Below, one piece after another: positions 22,703 through 32,900 of a stretch of DNA of 64,000 nt. The DNA is taken from positions 1 to 64,000 of the IMG/VR virus record IMGVR_UViG_3300009183_000091, one strand, 5' to 3'. How positions within the stretch are numbered: position 1 is the stretch's first letter; every line of letters starts with the position of its first letter. The position numbers and the translations under genes were made by a program. Under the pieces are notes generated by a model, which worked only from the letters and a program-made list of their open reading frames with translations, was not told where the DNA came from and did no database searches. The DNA comes from a virus.

Positions 22703-23521
22703 TTAAATATTTCTGGAAAGACTTGTTTGGAATGCTTGTACCGCTGTATAAAAGTTAGCCGCTTCGGTGTCACTTAAGCCGTCACCTATTGATGCGAAGG
22801 CTGTTTGTTTTGAACTGTACCATATAGCAGTGCCACCGCCAATGTTATTCGCACTACCTAAAAATATGTTACCATTAATTAAACCCGTACTGTTTACCGT
22901 AACTGTACTTAATAAACTTCCACTTTTATAATATTTTTCAGTTGTTGAATTCGCTCTACTTCCTATTAATAAACCAGTTGTTGGCGTTGCAATACTTCCA
23001 ACTATGCTTTCAGTTCTATTAATACTTTTATAACTTATTCCCGCAAAACTATATAATAAATAAGTTTGAATAAGCGGTGATGAACTTACAACACCTGTTT
23101 CAATTTGATTAGCAGAAATATTTGTTCTTGAATAATAAGCTAAATGAGTTGAATTTTGAGCTAACGAAACGGAAGGGTTTAACTTAGTATCTGCATAGGC
23201 ATTAGTTCCATTAGGTAAATATCCATTTGAACTATGAGTACCTCCACCAAAAAACACCAATCTAAACGCAGCATCTAAATCCCTTGGGTCTTTCAAGTTG
23301 AATTTTTGTTGCGAGGCAGTAGACCCTACAAATGGGTACAAAGCTTTCATTTTACTCCATATAGAATACCCTTTCAAGTCAACCACCAAAGTATTGATAG
23401 CCGCTTGTTGTGTTGGGTCTGTTATTGCAGCCGCTGTAATGAATGCTTGTGCGTCTGGGTCAACACTAGGAGTTAGTGAAGCTAAATAAATACCTGTATT
23501 TCCACCTAAGATAACAGGCAT
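22703..23521 (-). CDS. appendage/fibre protein, paralogue B
   Basis: 272 aa. DPDAQAFITAAAITDPTQQ, AINTLVVDLKGYSIW and the C-terminal TEAANFYTAVQAFQTSLSRN match paralogue A closely, while the middle is unrelated except for general lectin-like composition (SINRTESIVGS, GNIFLGSANN). This mosaic shows duplication and divergence of a receptor-binding module. Confidence 0.75.
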   Translation of the reverse strand: MPVILGGNTGIYLASLTPSVDPDAQAFITAAAITDPTQQAAINTLVVDLKGYSIWSKMKALYPFVGSTASQQKFNLKDPRDLDAAFRLVFFGGGTHSSNGYLPNGTNAYADTKLNPSVSLAQNSTHLAYYSRTNISANQIETGVVSSSPLIQTYLLYSFAGISYKSINRTESIVGSIATPTTGLLIGSRANSTTEKYYKSGSLLSTVTVNSTGLINGNIFLGSANNIGGGTAIWYSSKQTAFASIGDGLSDTEAANFYTAVQAFQTSLSRNI

Positions 23522-23522
23522 A

Positions 23523-24323
23523 TTATGCTACATAAATTATTATAAACTCAGTTCCTGTTGCATCGTAAGCAAATGAACTAAAGTAATTGTTTATTGCATC
23601 TGCTGAGAAGTTTAATACCTCTCCTGGTTTAATAGTAATACTTAATACAGTTCCATTAGCAGCTCCTACATTAGCAACTGATACAGAATAGAAAGTAGCA
23701 GCAGCAGAACTTACATTTCCTGATCCTGTAGGCCTAATTATTCCTGGAGTTCTAGCTAATCCTGTTCCTCCATCTACAGTAATGCTGTTGCCACCATCAT
23801 TAATAGCTACAGCTCCTTTATTATTTACTGCGATTGGTGAATAATCACCATCTGCATTTGTTAAGGTAGCATTAGAATCGTTCCTAACACCCATTACAAA
23901 CATACCAGAATTGGTAGATGCATGAGCTGAATCTTCACCATATAAACCTTGAATAGCAACTTGACCACTTGCATTTACAAAAACAGGTGTAGGGGTAGCT
24001 CCGTTATAACCATAAATACCAATGCTATCATTAGCAGCACTTATACTTACTTCGATAACTTCATTCATCCAAGATGCTATAGTGTTTACAGCTAGAGTAG
24101 CCCCAGCAAAAGTATTAACCCATAATATGGTAGGATCTACATCTTTTAAATAAATTCTTAATGAATTATTCTTATCGTTAGCTATGAAGTTAATTATTAC
24201 ATAGTAATCTCCATTAGTGTCCCAAGAGAAACTAACAGATTTAATTGAGTCAAATGCATAGACATCTTTTCTAGTGTCGTATGTTAGATTTAACTGATTA
24301 TTGAGATTGGTAATGTATATCAT
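23523..24323 (-). CDS. virion appendage protein
   Basis: 266 aa, beta-rich. An N-terminal domain (YITNLNNQLNLTYDTRKDV) leads through a Gly/Ser/Asn-rich central region (GGNSITVDGGTG) to a beta C terminus. The YGEDSAHASTNSGMFVMGVR segment is typical of phage fibre or baseplate-edge proteins in marine and soil Bacteroidota phages. No enzyme motif. Likely part of the tail appendage cluster. Confidence 0.65.
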   Translation of the reverse strand: MIYITNLNNQLNLTYDTRKDVYAFDSIKSVSFSWDTNGDYYVIINFIANDKNNSLRIYLKDVDPTILWVNTFAGATLAVNTIASWMNEVIEVSISAANDSIGIYGYNGATPTPVFVNASGQVAIQGLYGEDSAHASTNSGMFVMGVRNDSNATLTNADGDYSPIAVNNKGAVAINDGGNSITVDGGTGLARTPGIIRPTGSGNVSSAAATFYSVSVANVGAANGTVLSITIKPGEVLNFSADAINNYFSSFAYDATGTEFIIIYVA

Positions 24324-24342
24324 ATTATTTTATTTTTTATTA

Positions 24343-24903
24343 TTAAGCTACAACTGGTAATTTCCAGAAGAATACATCACTAGCGATACATCCATTCATA
24401 TCAGTAACAGTACATTTTATTAGTCCGAATTGATTTAATCCAGAGTCTCCTGTTACTACAACTGTATCATTTGTAGTAGGTAATGTAAGTGCTATATCAC
24501 CTATATTATCTTGAGTAGTCCATTGATAAGTATATGGAGCTAATCCTCCTGATGCAGTAACAGCCAATGTGCTAGGCAATGTTTGAGTAATAGAAGCAGC
24601 TAAAGGACAAGTACATAACTTAGCAATAACAGCATCAAGTAGTTGTTGGAATCCATAACTACCAGCTTCTAGTCCTAAACAGTTACCATCAGCTAACACA
24701 TACGTTACGCTATCCATTAACTCATTAACCATATTAGTAGTATAAGACTCTAACAAGGCTAGAACGTCATTTAAAGAAGCGTCACATGGAACTTCTAATA
24801 CGTTAAAGCTACCATCAAATACAGTTATGTCAGATGTCTTATAAGGACAGTTATCTGAACATGAACAATTTGATCCTAAATTTCCACAACTATTACAGCT
24901 CAT
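24343..24903 (-). CDS. Cys-rich appendage protein with Ig/PKD-like domain
   Basis: 186 aa. The first ~20 residues contain seven Cys (MSCNSCGNLGSNCSCSDNC). A helical middle follows, then residues ~110-180 look like a PKD/Ig-like fold (VTASGGLAPYTYQWTT and CTVTDMNGCIASDVFFW). It shares the Cys-rich start with the next two upstream genes, suggesting metal binding or disulfide-linked assembly. Surface-exposed adhesive role inferred. Confidence 0.7.
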   Translation of the reverse strand: MSCNSCGNLGSNCSCSDNCPYKTSDITVFDGSFNVLEVPCDASLNDVLALLESYTTNMVNELMDSVTYVLADGNCLGLEAGSYGFQQLLDAVIAKLCTCPLAASITQTLPSTLAVTASGGLAPYTYQWTTQDNIGDIALTLPTTNDTVVVTGDSGLNQFGLIKCTVTDMNGCIASDVFFWKLPVVA

Positions 24904-24906
24904 ATC

Positions 24907-26136
24907 TTAACAATTACAATTTTCATTCAAGTTATTTATTAAACATTGCTCCTCTTCTTCGCATATTACTCCGTAAGGTAAGCAAGATAATACATCAAAT
25001 ATTAAATGTTTCCTAAATAAGTCATCCCAACTAGTACCACATTTAAAACCAAATATCTCTTTATTCCTTATAGATGATATTTCATCTACAAAGATAGCTT
25101 TCTTTTTCTTTAGTAAATTTCTGTTTCTAGGCTGTACGTAATCACAACAATCAAAACACTCAGCACCTATAACTCTAAATACATCAAATGCTTCTGAGTT
25201 ATAAGAACCAAAAGGACATTCGTTTGTTGACGCTAAGTTAGCAAAAGTCATAGCTGAAATACTCAACGCTATCTTTACAACCCATTGACCACCTAAGTAA
25301 AATATATAATAGGTAACATCTCCAATATTAAATGTATAGTAGTTTATACCATTGTAAACCAGTATATTACCGTACTCATCATACTCTACACTAGCTGTGT
25401 AATCATCTCCATCTACCGTTACAATTAATTCAGTGTCACAGCAACCACAATCAATAATATATGATTTAACATCATATCCTGTAACACCTAAATCAGTAAA
25501 TGAAAAACGAGTAGTGTCTCCATTCCAGTTAGATACATAAGCTCCATAAGGACAATTATTTAATCCAAATAAAAAACCTGCATAACTATCTGAATCTAAA
25601 TCTGTTAAAATCCAACATAAAGTTCCGACAGGAGCTAAAGCATCAACAGGAGCTAATCCCCATGCTATGCTATAATTAATATCTGGACCAGACCAATCAC
25701 TTGTAAATGTATAAGACTTTTTACCATTGGTATAAGAACCATCCCAAATAAAGAAAGAATCAAAAGTACCTAGTGTATTAAAGGCTACAGCAATACAATC
25801 CATATCCCAGCAATTAGATGCAGGACATGAATCAGCAGAACCATAGAAAACTCCTATTACAACATCTTCTTCTATAGTGTCATTAAAATAAGACATTTCC
25901 CATCTGTCTAACACATCATTATACTGAATGGTTAAGATATATTCTTGACCTAATACAGATTCAAATGCAATACTATCGTTTATAATGTAAGGATAACCTA
26001 ATTCAGACACCTCTTGATATGCCGTAACAGTTTCTAATAACTCACCAAGAGAATCGTATATATTAAACTCTACGCCACATAAGCAGCTTACAGCGGTATC
26101 AGGACATTGGTTTATATCTGGACAGTTACAACTCAT
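24907..26136 (-). CDS. Cys-rich appendage protein
   Basis: 409 aa from the ATG at 26136; this start forms an ATGA overlap with the upstream gene and gives a MSCNCPDINQCPD N terminus like its neighbour. Many paired Cys are spread along the length (SCLCG, CGCCDTE, CFDCCDY, CLPYGVICEEEEQC). The chain is beta-rich and Tyr/Asp rich with repeated WD/GD segments. Probably a fibre or collar appendage; no enzyme motif recognised. Confidence 0.65.
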   Translation of the reverse strand: MSCNCPDINQCPDTAVSCLCGVEFNIYDSLGELLETVTAYQEVSELGYPYIINDSIAFESVLGQEYILTIQYNDVLDRWEMSYFNDTIEEDVVIGVFYGSADSCPASNCWDMDCIAVAFNTLGTFDSFFIWDGSYTNGKKSYTFTSDWSGPDINYSIAWGLAPVDALAPVGTLCWILTDLDSDSYAGFLFGLNNCPYGAYVSNWNGDTTRFSFTDLGVTGYDVKSYIIDCGCCDTELIVTVDGDDYTASVEYDEYGNILVYNGINYYTFNIGDVTYYIFYLGGQWVVKIALSISAMTFANLASTNECPFGSYNSEAFDVFRVIGAECFDCCDYVQPRNRNLLKKKKAIFVDEISSIRNKEIFGFKCGTSWDDLFRKHLIFDVLSCLPYGVICEEEEQCLINNLNENCNC

Positions 26137-26924
26137 GAAGTACAACAACAAAGTGATTTTAAAATATCTATATGATTCTGAGCGTTAACCCAATCAAATC
26201 CACAAGCAGCAAACTCTAATCCATCCATGACAACTCTCATCTTCATAGCCTTCATGAAATCTCTATTATCGCACATATCTTTGCATGGATTTTTCTCCAT
26301 ACCACAGAACGCACTAGCGACAGCTTCTCTATAACAATCTTCAATAGATATACACAATACGACAATTCGTTGCTTAGCACAGTAACGAGTAGTATCACAA
26401 GCGTTAACATCAGTATAAAGAGTCCAATAAGCATCGTTCGTAGGATCAGCAGGATCAGCATTAGTAGAAGAAGCAACAGCTTTATATAATTTCCCATCTC
26501 TCAGCACTATTGGTTTTAAAAATGTTTGATAAAAAACATCTGCCCTCCAGTTAGGATATGTACAAATTTCTACAGAGTATATACCATCAACATCAGCGTC
26601 AGTAATATTATACGTAAAGCTATTGTTAGAAGCTAAATGAGAAGGTATAATGTTATAAGCAATACCTTGTGTTGCCATTGGGTATGCCGTAGGATTATTC
26701 GTTCTTACATCAGCTGTAATTAGCATGAAGGTAGAGCCATCTCCCTTAGTTATTGTAATCGTCCTGCTTGTGAAGTCAGTAGATAAATGCCCTGGCATAT
26801 CACTATCAACATAGTTGGATGTGTCTTTAAAAGTTATCTTCCTGCAATCGCAAGACATTTCTAAAGAGCTACACTTATCAACTAATAATGAAGTTTTATA
26901 TGGATTTGTTATAGGTGTTGCCAT
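26133..26924 (-). CDS. appendage protein with CBM5/12-like segment
   Basis: 263 aa. Residues ~125-175 (WRADVFYQTFLKPIVLRDGK, then YKAVASSTNADPADPTNDAY, W at the end) resemble carbohydrate-binding modules of the CBM5/12 type found in chitinases and phage fibres. The N terminus contains CSSLEMSCDC and the C terminus CCCTS, in line with the two downstream Cys-rich proteins. Probably binds host surface glycan. Has its own -7 box at 26941-26948. Confidence 0.65.
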   Translation of the reverse strand: MATPITNPYKTSLLVDKCSSLEMSCDCRKITFKDTSNYVDSDMPGHLSTDFTSRTITITKGDGSTFMLITADVRTNNPTAYPMATQGIAYNIIPSHLASNNSFTYNITDADVDGIYSVEICTYPNWRADVFYQTFLKPIVLRDGKLYKAVASSTNADPADPTNDAYWTLYTDVNACDTTRYCAKQRIVVLCISIEDCYREAVASAFCGMEKNPCKDMCDNRDFMKAMKMRVVMDGLEFAACGFDWVNAQNHIDILKSLCCCTS

Positions 26925-26940
26925 TTCTTATTAATTGTTA

Positions 26941-26948
26941 CAAATTTA
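26941..26948 (-). promoter_or_regulatory. -7 box for the appendage/lysis operon
   Basis: The - strand reads TAAATTTG (matches TAnnTTTG) 17 nt upstream of the ATG at 26924, in the 51-nt spacer after the 2,240-aa gene. It is likely to start the appendage genes that run toward the lysis cassette. Confidence 0.55.
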
Positions 26949-26975
26949 ACATTTTTTATAATACACTAATTTATC

Positions 26976-29900
26976 TTAAAACTTAGGAATCTTTGGTCCA
27001 AAACTTTGTTTAGGAAATTGTCCTGGTTTTGAGCTGCCTCTACTTCTTCTTTTCTTAGGTTCTTCTTTTACTTTTCCAAGATATGGACTAATGTTGTCAT
27101 CATAAAACTTATCTGGCTTTTTATCTTTAAAGTAGAAATCTTTATCTCTTGATTTTATTTGAAGCAATACTTCGTTAGCATCAGCATCACCTTCTAGAAG
27201 CGCACCAAAACTTTCTACCATTTCATTGAAGTTATCTTTTCCTAATATTGTGTTTAAAGATTTTTTACTGCTTCCTCCCATTTTTTGAAAAATATTTAGA
27301 TTCTCATACTCTTTTGCAACTTCTTCGTAGAATTTTTTAACCGCAAATGGATTGTCTTTAAGGTATTGATCCCTTTCAGCTGGAGTCATTTTCTTCATTT
27401 TTCTCATTTCAAACTCAGTAGGCTCCCATCCTTTCCAGAAATCATTAAGTTCTGTTTTATCAAGTTTACTTATATCTCCTTCAGTATTATATAATCCAAC
27501 AGCTACATTAGCTATATTTGCCATTCTTTGGAATACTGGTATATTATTGTAAAAATCTCTTCCTCTAAGAGTGTTGAGAGCCATTTTTGAAATTAACCCA
27601 CTTATACCTAATGTACCCATATTACCCTGTATGTTATCAGCAAAAGAGTCATAAAGTATTCTGTTCTTTTTGATGTCAGATTCTTCTTCATCATCTTCAT
27701 TATATCTTAACCAAGCTACTATTCCACCTGTTGATATAAGTCCAAATGGAACTCCTGCAAAAAGAGTGTAATATACAACATCAGATAAAGCCTGTGCTCG
27801 CTCATTATTGTTTAAACTTTTCCAATCTGAAATATCTATTAATCCTTTTGAAATTTTCTTAACCATTGCATTATTAGCAGATAAGTAAGGGAAAAGAAGT
27901 CTGTATGTTGATTGATATGTCGCATTTGAGATAGTCTCTCTAGCTATTGATGGCTGCTGAGTTCTTTCCGTTTCTTCAAACCACCTCTGCATTGCATTTT
28001 CTTGCGCTGTTTCAAAATCTTGTCCTTTAGCTACATTATTCCTAAATTGAGCTAATGCAAAACTACCTCCTCCTCCAGGAGCTGTTATAGCTATAAAGTC
28101 ACCTAGTTTTATAGGAGACATACTTACATTTGTAGCTAGCTTAGTAAGGTCTTTAATCGCTTGATTTATATTTGAATGGACTTTATTATTAGCTCCATTA
28201 AATATTCTTGACTCTAAGAATTTATCTATACCAACTTTTAATGCTTGAGTATCTTGAGTAGCCATACCTCCAGTAATCCTTGTCCATAAATAACTATTAT
28301 CTAAGAAAAACTCTTTCATAAACTTAGCTTCTCCTTTGTTTATAGGAACAGGAGCAATTAAAACATCATGAGGATAAACTCCGTCTTTAATACCAGCCGT
28401 ATAATAGTTTAACGCTGATACAGCTTGTTGACTTATTGATTTGAATCGTAATAACAATGTTGTTAATGCGTTAGCGTTAGCCATTCTAGATACAAAGTCA
28501 TTTTGGAATGGGCTTTTATCAGTTAAAACAATTCCTAAATCAGTAATGAATGAGTTATATCTATTTACATCATTCAACTTATTTATTAAATGAGGAACAT
28601 TATTTTTAGCTAATAGAGAATAAACATTTTGAACCACAGGTATAAATTGTTCAGCATGAGCCATTGACTCAATATATCTATTAAACATTTCATCAGCACT
28701 AATAGCTTCAAAAGGATATGCTGAAGCATTATTCCTATGCATCATCTGAGGAGCTATAGCAGATATATTACTACTATTCCCCCCCTCTAAATCTAATATA
28801 CTTCCAGGATCTGTTGAAGCTCCTGATTTAGGTTCAGGCCAATAGTTTCCTTTTTCTATTTCAATACCATATAACGATTCTATTACTGGTATAAATCTAT
28901 CAGCAAGATCTCCATTATACATATCATTTAATAGATTATAGTAATCCATAAGTTTTTTATTCTTAGGATTATTCATATAATCAATTATTTCTTGAGGATT
29001 TATTGCATTTTGTTTTTTAAGTATTTCAATATTTGTTTTTCTTTTTTCAGCATCTTTATTGTTTATTAACCCGTAATAATGAACTACTTGAGCGTTAGTT
29101 AAACTATCAGATTCTCTTCCTTTTAAAGAAGTCTCACCTGCACTTATACCAGAAGAATTGTTTAATGTATATCTACCTCCAGCAGTACCAAATATCTCTC
29201 TCTTCTTTGCATTATACTCTCCTATTGTCCTAATTATGTAGTCTTGTTTTTTATATTCAGCCTCTCTTATTGGCTTCATTATTTGATTTTCTAACCAAGC
29301 TCTCATTTTAGGAGAACCTTTACCAAGTAATTTAACAGCTGTTTCTAAATCTCTAATAGCAAAAAGTGTAGATTGTTTAGCTCTTCTTAATGGTCCTTGA
29401 GTTTTTGATTTTAAATTTTCAACATTTGATTGTTCATTAATATAAAATTTAACATTAGACAAGTCTGCCTTAGGATTATTTTTTATAAATGTTTCAAACC
29501 TTGATTTATTCATAGATTGACCATTGATAACAACTACACCGTTTTTATCATCAAATTTATCTAATATTTTTTGCTTTCCATTAAGAATAACTGGTTTACC
29601 ACCTAGTTCCTCTAGAAACATAGCTTGATCTTTCCTTTTTCTATTGTCTTCTGTTATTTCATCAAACTTTGTATCGGCTCTACCTGTAGTTAAAATGTTA
29701 TCTATATTATCATTTAGTATTTTTAATTCTTCCTGAGTCATAGAATCTAAACTATCAAATGCGCCTTGTTTATACAGCTCACTTATTTTACGTTGAGCAG
29801 GTAAACTTATCTTACCTGTCTTTCTTCCAGTCTTTTTATTATAAGATATTATTTTTTTACTGTTAGCCTTTACCTTATCAGTTATATCTTTTATTAATTG

Positions 29901-32900
29901 CTCTTTAGATTTTTCAGCTATCTTAGCTTCTTTACCTTCTAGCAAAGTATTAACAGCCTCAAGATTCTTTTGAATATCAGCTACGTTTTTAGCTTTATCA
30001 AAGTTCTTAGCTACGTAACTTTTAACCTCAGTCTTTTTATAGTTGTCTACAGGAAGATTATCATTAACAAATTTCTTAGCTCTTGCTTTTAAAGCATTAA
30101 ACGCTTTAGGGTCTATATCTTTACCTTTAGCAGCTTCTAATTCTTGATTAAATGCATCAAACTCAGAAGCTCTTAAATCATCTGTGTTAAAATTAAAATG
30201 CTGAGGCACTAAGTCAACTAATGCTTTTCTATACTGTGAACTTATCTTAGCTCTTTCTTTAGGGTCTGTAATAGCTTTATATGCATCAGTGTTACGTAAT
30301 GCTTTCATACCAGCATCAATAGATTGTCTAAAGTTACCAGCAGTAACACCACCCACTTCAATAGCCTTAGCGACAGTCTCTATTGTAGCGTTCCATACTT
30401 TATCAAGTCCAGGAGCAATATTAACCATGGTTGTTCCTTTTGGTGTATTCCATTTAGCCTTACGTAATGTATCAGCTAGACTCTTAGCTACTTGAGCTTC
30501 TTTTGTAGGTTGTTTAGTTTTAGCCCCTTCTTCTTTTAGCATTGAGTCATATATAGACTTCATCTCTTTATTCAGCTTAATGTCTATTTCACTTCCTTTA
30601 ATACCGCTATAAATATCAGTTAACCATACTTTAAAGTTTTCAAATATCTTATTCAACGATTCTATTGGAGATTTACCTTCCGCTAAATATTTCTCAAATC
30701 CTCTTGCAAAATACTCACTTGTTTCTGTAGTCCAAGTTTTTGTTCCAGCAGCTTTTAAAATTTTATTTCTCTCAGTGTCAGTTAAATAGTGTTCATATAC
30801 GTGAGCTAACTCATGCAATGGAGTTGACACGTTAGGATCTGTTAAAGCGTATATTATAGCTTTTCCATCCATAGCTACCATTGCTCCTTTAGCTTTTCCA
30901 CCTTTATCTTTTTGAAATAAAGCTAATCCTTTTTCTACTTCCGCTTTTAGTTCGGGTGTTATGTCTATGGAGTTTTGAGTGGAGGTTTCTTGATATTCCC
31001 CATCTTTATAGTTAGTCATATCACTCTCACGACCTTTAGTAACGTTTTCTATCTCCACCGTTTTCGGTTCTTGTTTAGTCAATCCTTTAATTACATTTCC
31101 TAATATACCTAAATTACCTTCTGTTGTACTTCCATAAAACCCTTTCATTCCTTTGCCACCTACTTTTAACCCCTCACCACTAATTTTTCTTATTGGATTA
31201 TTTTCTTCTCTTTTTTGGGCAGAATGGAATAATTCTTTTTTAGTACCAAAATCATTTTGGATTTTTTCTGCCATATCCTTTCCAATAGTATTTTCTATCT
31301 CTTTAAGGGTTGCATCTTCTTTCCTATATATGATTTGAGTATCATCTCCTTTATCAAAAACATTTATTTTATAAGTGCCATCACCATTAGGAGAATACTC
31401 AATTCTGTCAACAGAATTTTGAAGATTATACCTATCATTTTGTTGCTCACCTGTTGTCCATGCTATTTTGGTAGCACCTTGTTTTACTGCTTCTTGAAGA
31501 GCTACTTTTGCACCAAGTTTTGCCCAAGCATTTGTATCGGTAACAAATGGAGCGTTTTCTACTCCTCTATTTTCATTCTCTTGTTCAAAATTATATAATT
31601 CATCTCTTAAATTTGAAAGAGAATTTTCTCCCTCAAATCTTAATTTGTAAATTTTATCTTTTAATTTTCTTTTTGTAGATTCGTAATTGTTAGATTTTTT
31701 TTCAATCTCGTTTATTTCTTCTTCAAGAGCATTAAAGTCTCTGTTATTTCTAACATTCATTTGAGCTTCTTTTAATCTTGATCTTTCTATATATAATTCA
31801 GTTTTTTCTTCTTTTGTTAATGGTTTTAAATTCTCAATTTTAAGTTCTAATTTTTTAACTTCATCTTCAGCTTTTTCTACCTTTTTCTTAATATTATCTC
31901 TTTCTTTTTGAACTTCTTTATTTTTAAATCCTCTTCTTTTTCCTTCTTGACCCCAATCACTTTGTACTTCTTCAAGAAACAAAACTTTATTTCCATCTGC
32001 ATCAGTTCTTGTATTCATCCTTAAATGAACAAGAATGTTAGATTCGTCAAAATGAGAAGATTTATATTTTTCATTCACATAAGCAAACCCTTGTTGATAA
32101 GATACGTCTTTTGGTAACTTTGATTCTAATTGACTTAACTCAGATTTCATTTCATTAACCTGATCTTTTTCTTGTTGAGTTGGCATTCTTAATCCTATAT
32201 CTTTTATAAGATTATTATATTCAGTTAATTTAAAATTATAATTTTTTACAGCATCCATGTTTTCAGGCATTGTAATTAATACCTCCTTGTAGTTTTCTTT
32301 TTCTCCTTTTAATTGATAATCAGAATATTTAGTTCTCTCAATAGGTTTTCTTCCTTTATATTTTTCAGGATTTAATATTATATCATTTGCTTCATCTTCG
32401 TTATTTATCTCCATTAAAATAGCTCTTTGCGGACGAGATTTACTATAAATATTCCAACTTTTTGCTGGATTTTGCTTAATAAACAAATCATTTTTATCAA
32501 GTCTTGATATAAAATCTAACGTAGAATCACTTTCTTCAGGATCTGTATAGAATGAACTAAGCCTTTTGTCCGATGATTCTTTTACCACTTCAACAACATT
32601 AATTCTATTGTCTTTTAAATATTGTTGTATATCTGATTTAGAAATAGAATTAGCTGCGTTTTCTTTTAAATAATCTTGTAACCCTGTCCAAGACATTTCT
32701 TCTTTATTACCCCCTCTAGAAAGTAATTGTGTGGCCCATTGATTGCCACTCATTTTTTCCTGTTTTACTTGAGATAATGCTTTTTCTGTATTGGAATAAA
32801 AACCATTCACAACATCTACATCTGCATTTCTAAGATTTACATTTTCTCCATTTACAGTTCCTTGAAATAAAACCCCTTCTAATTTAGATACATTTTGTTC

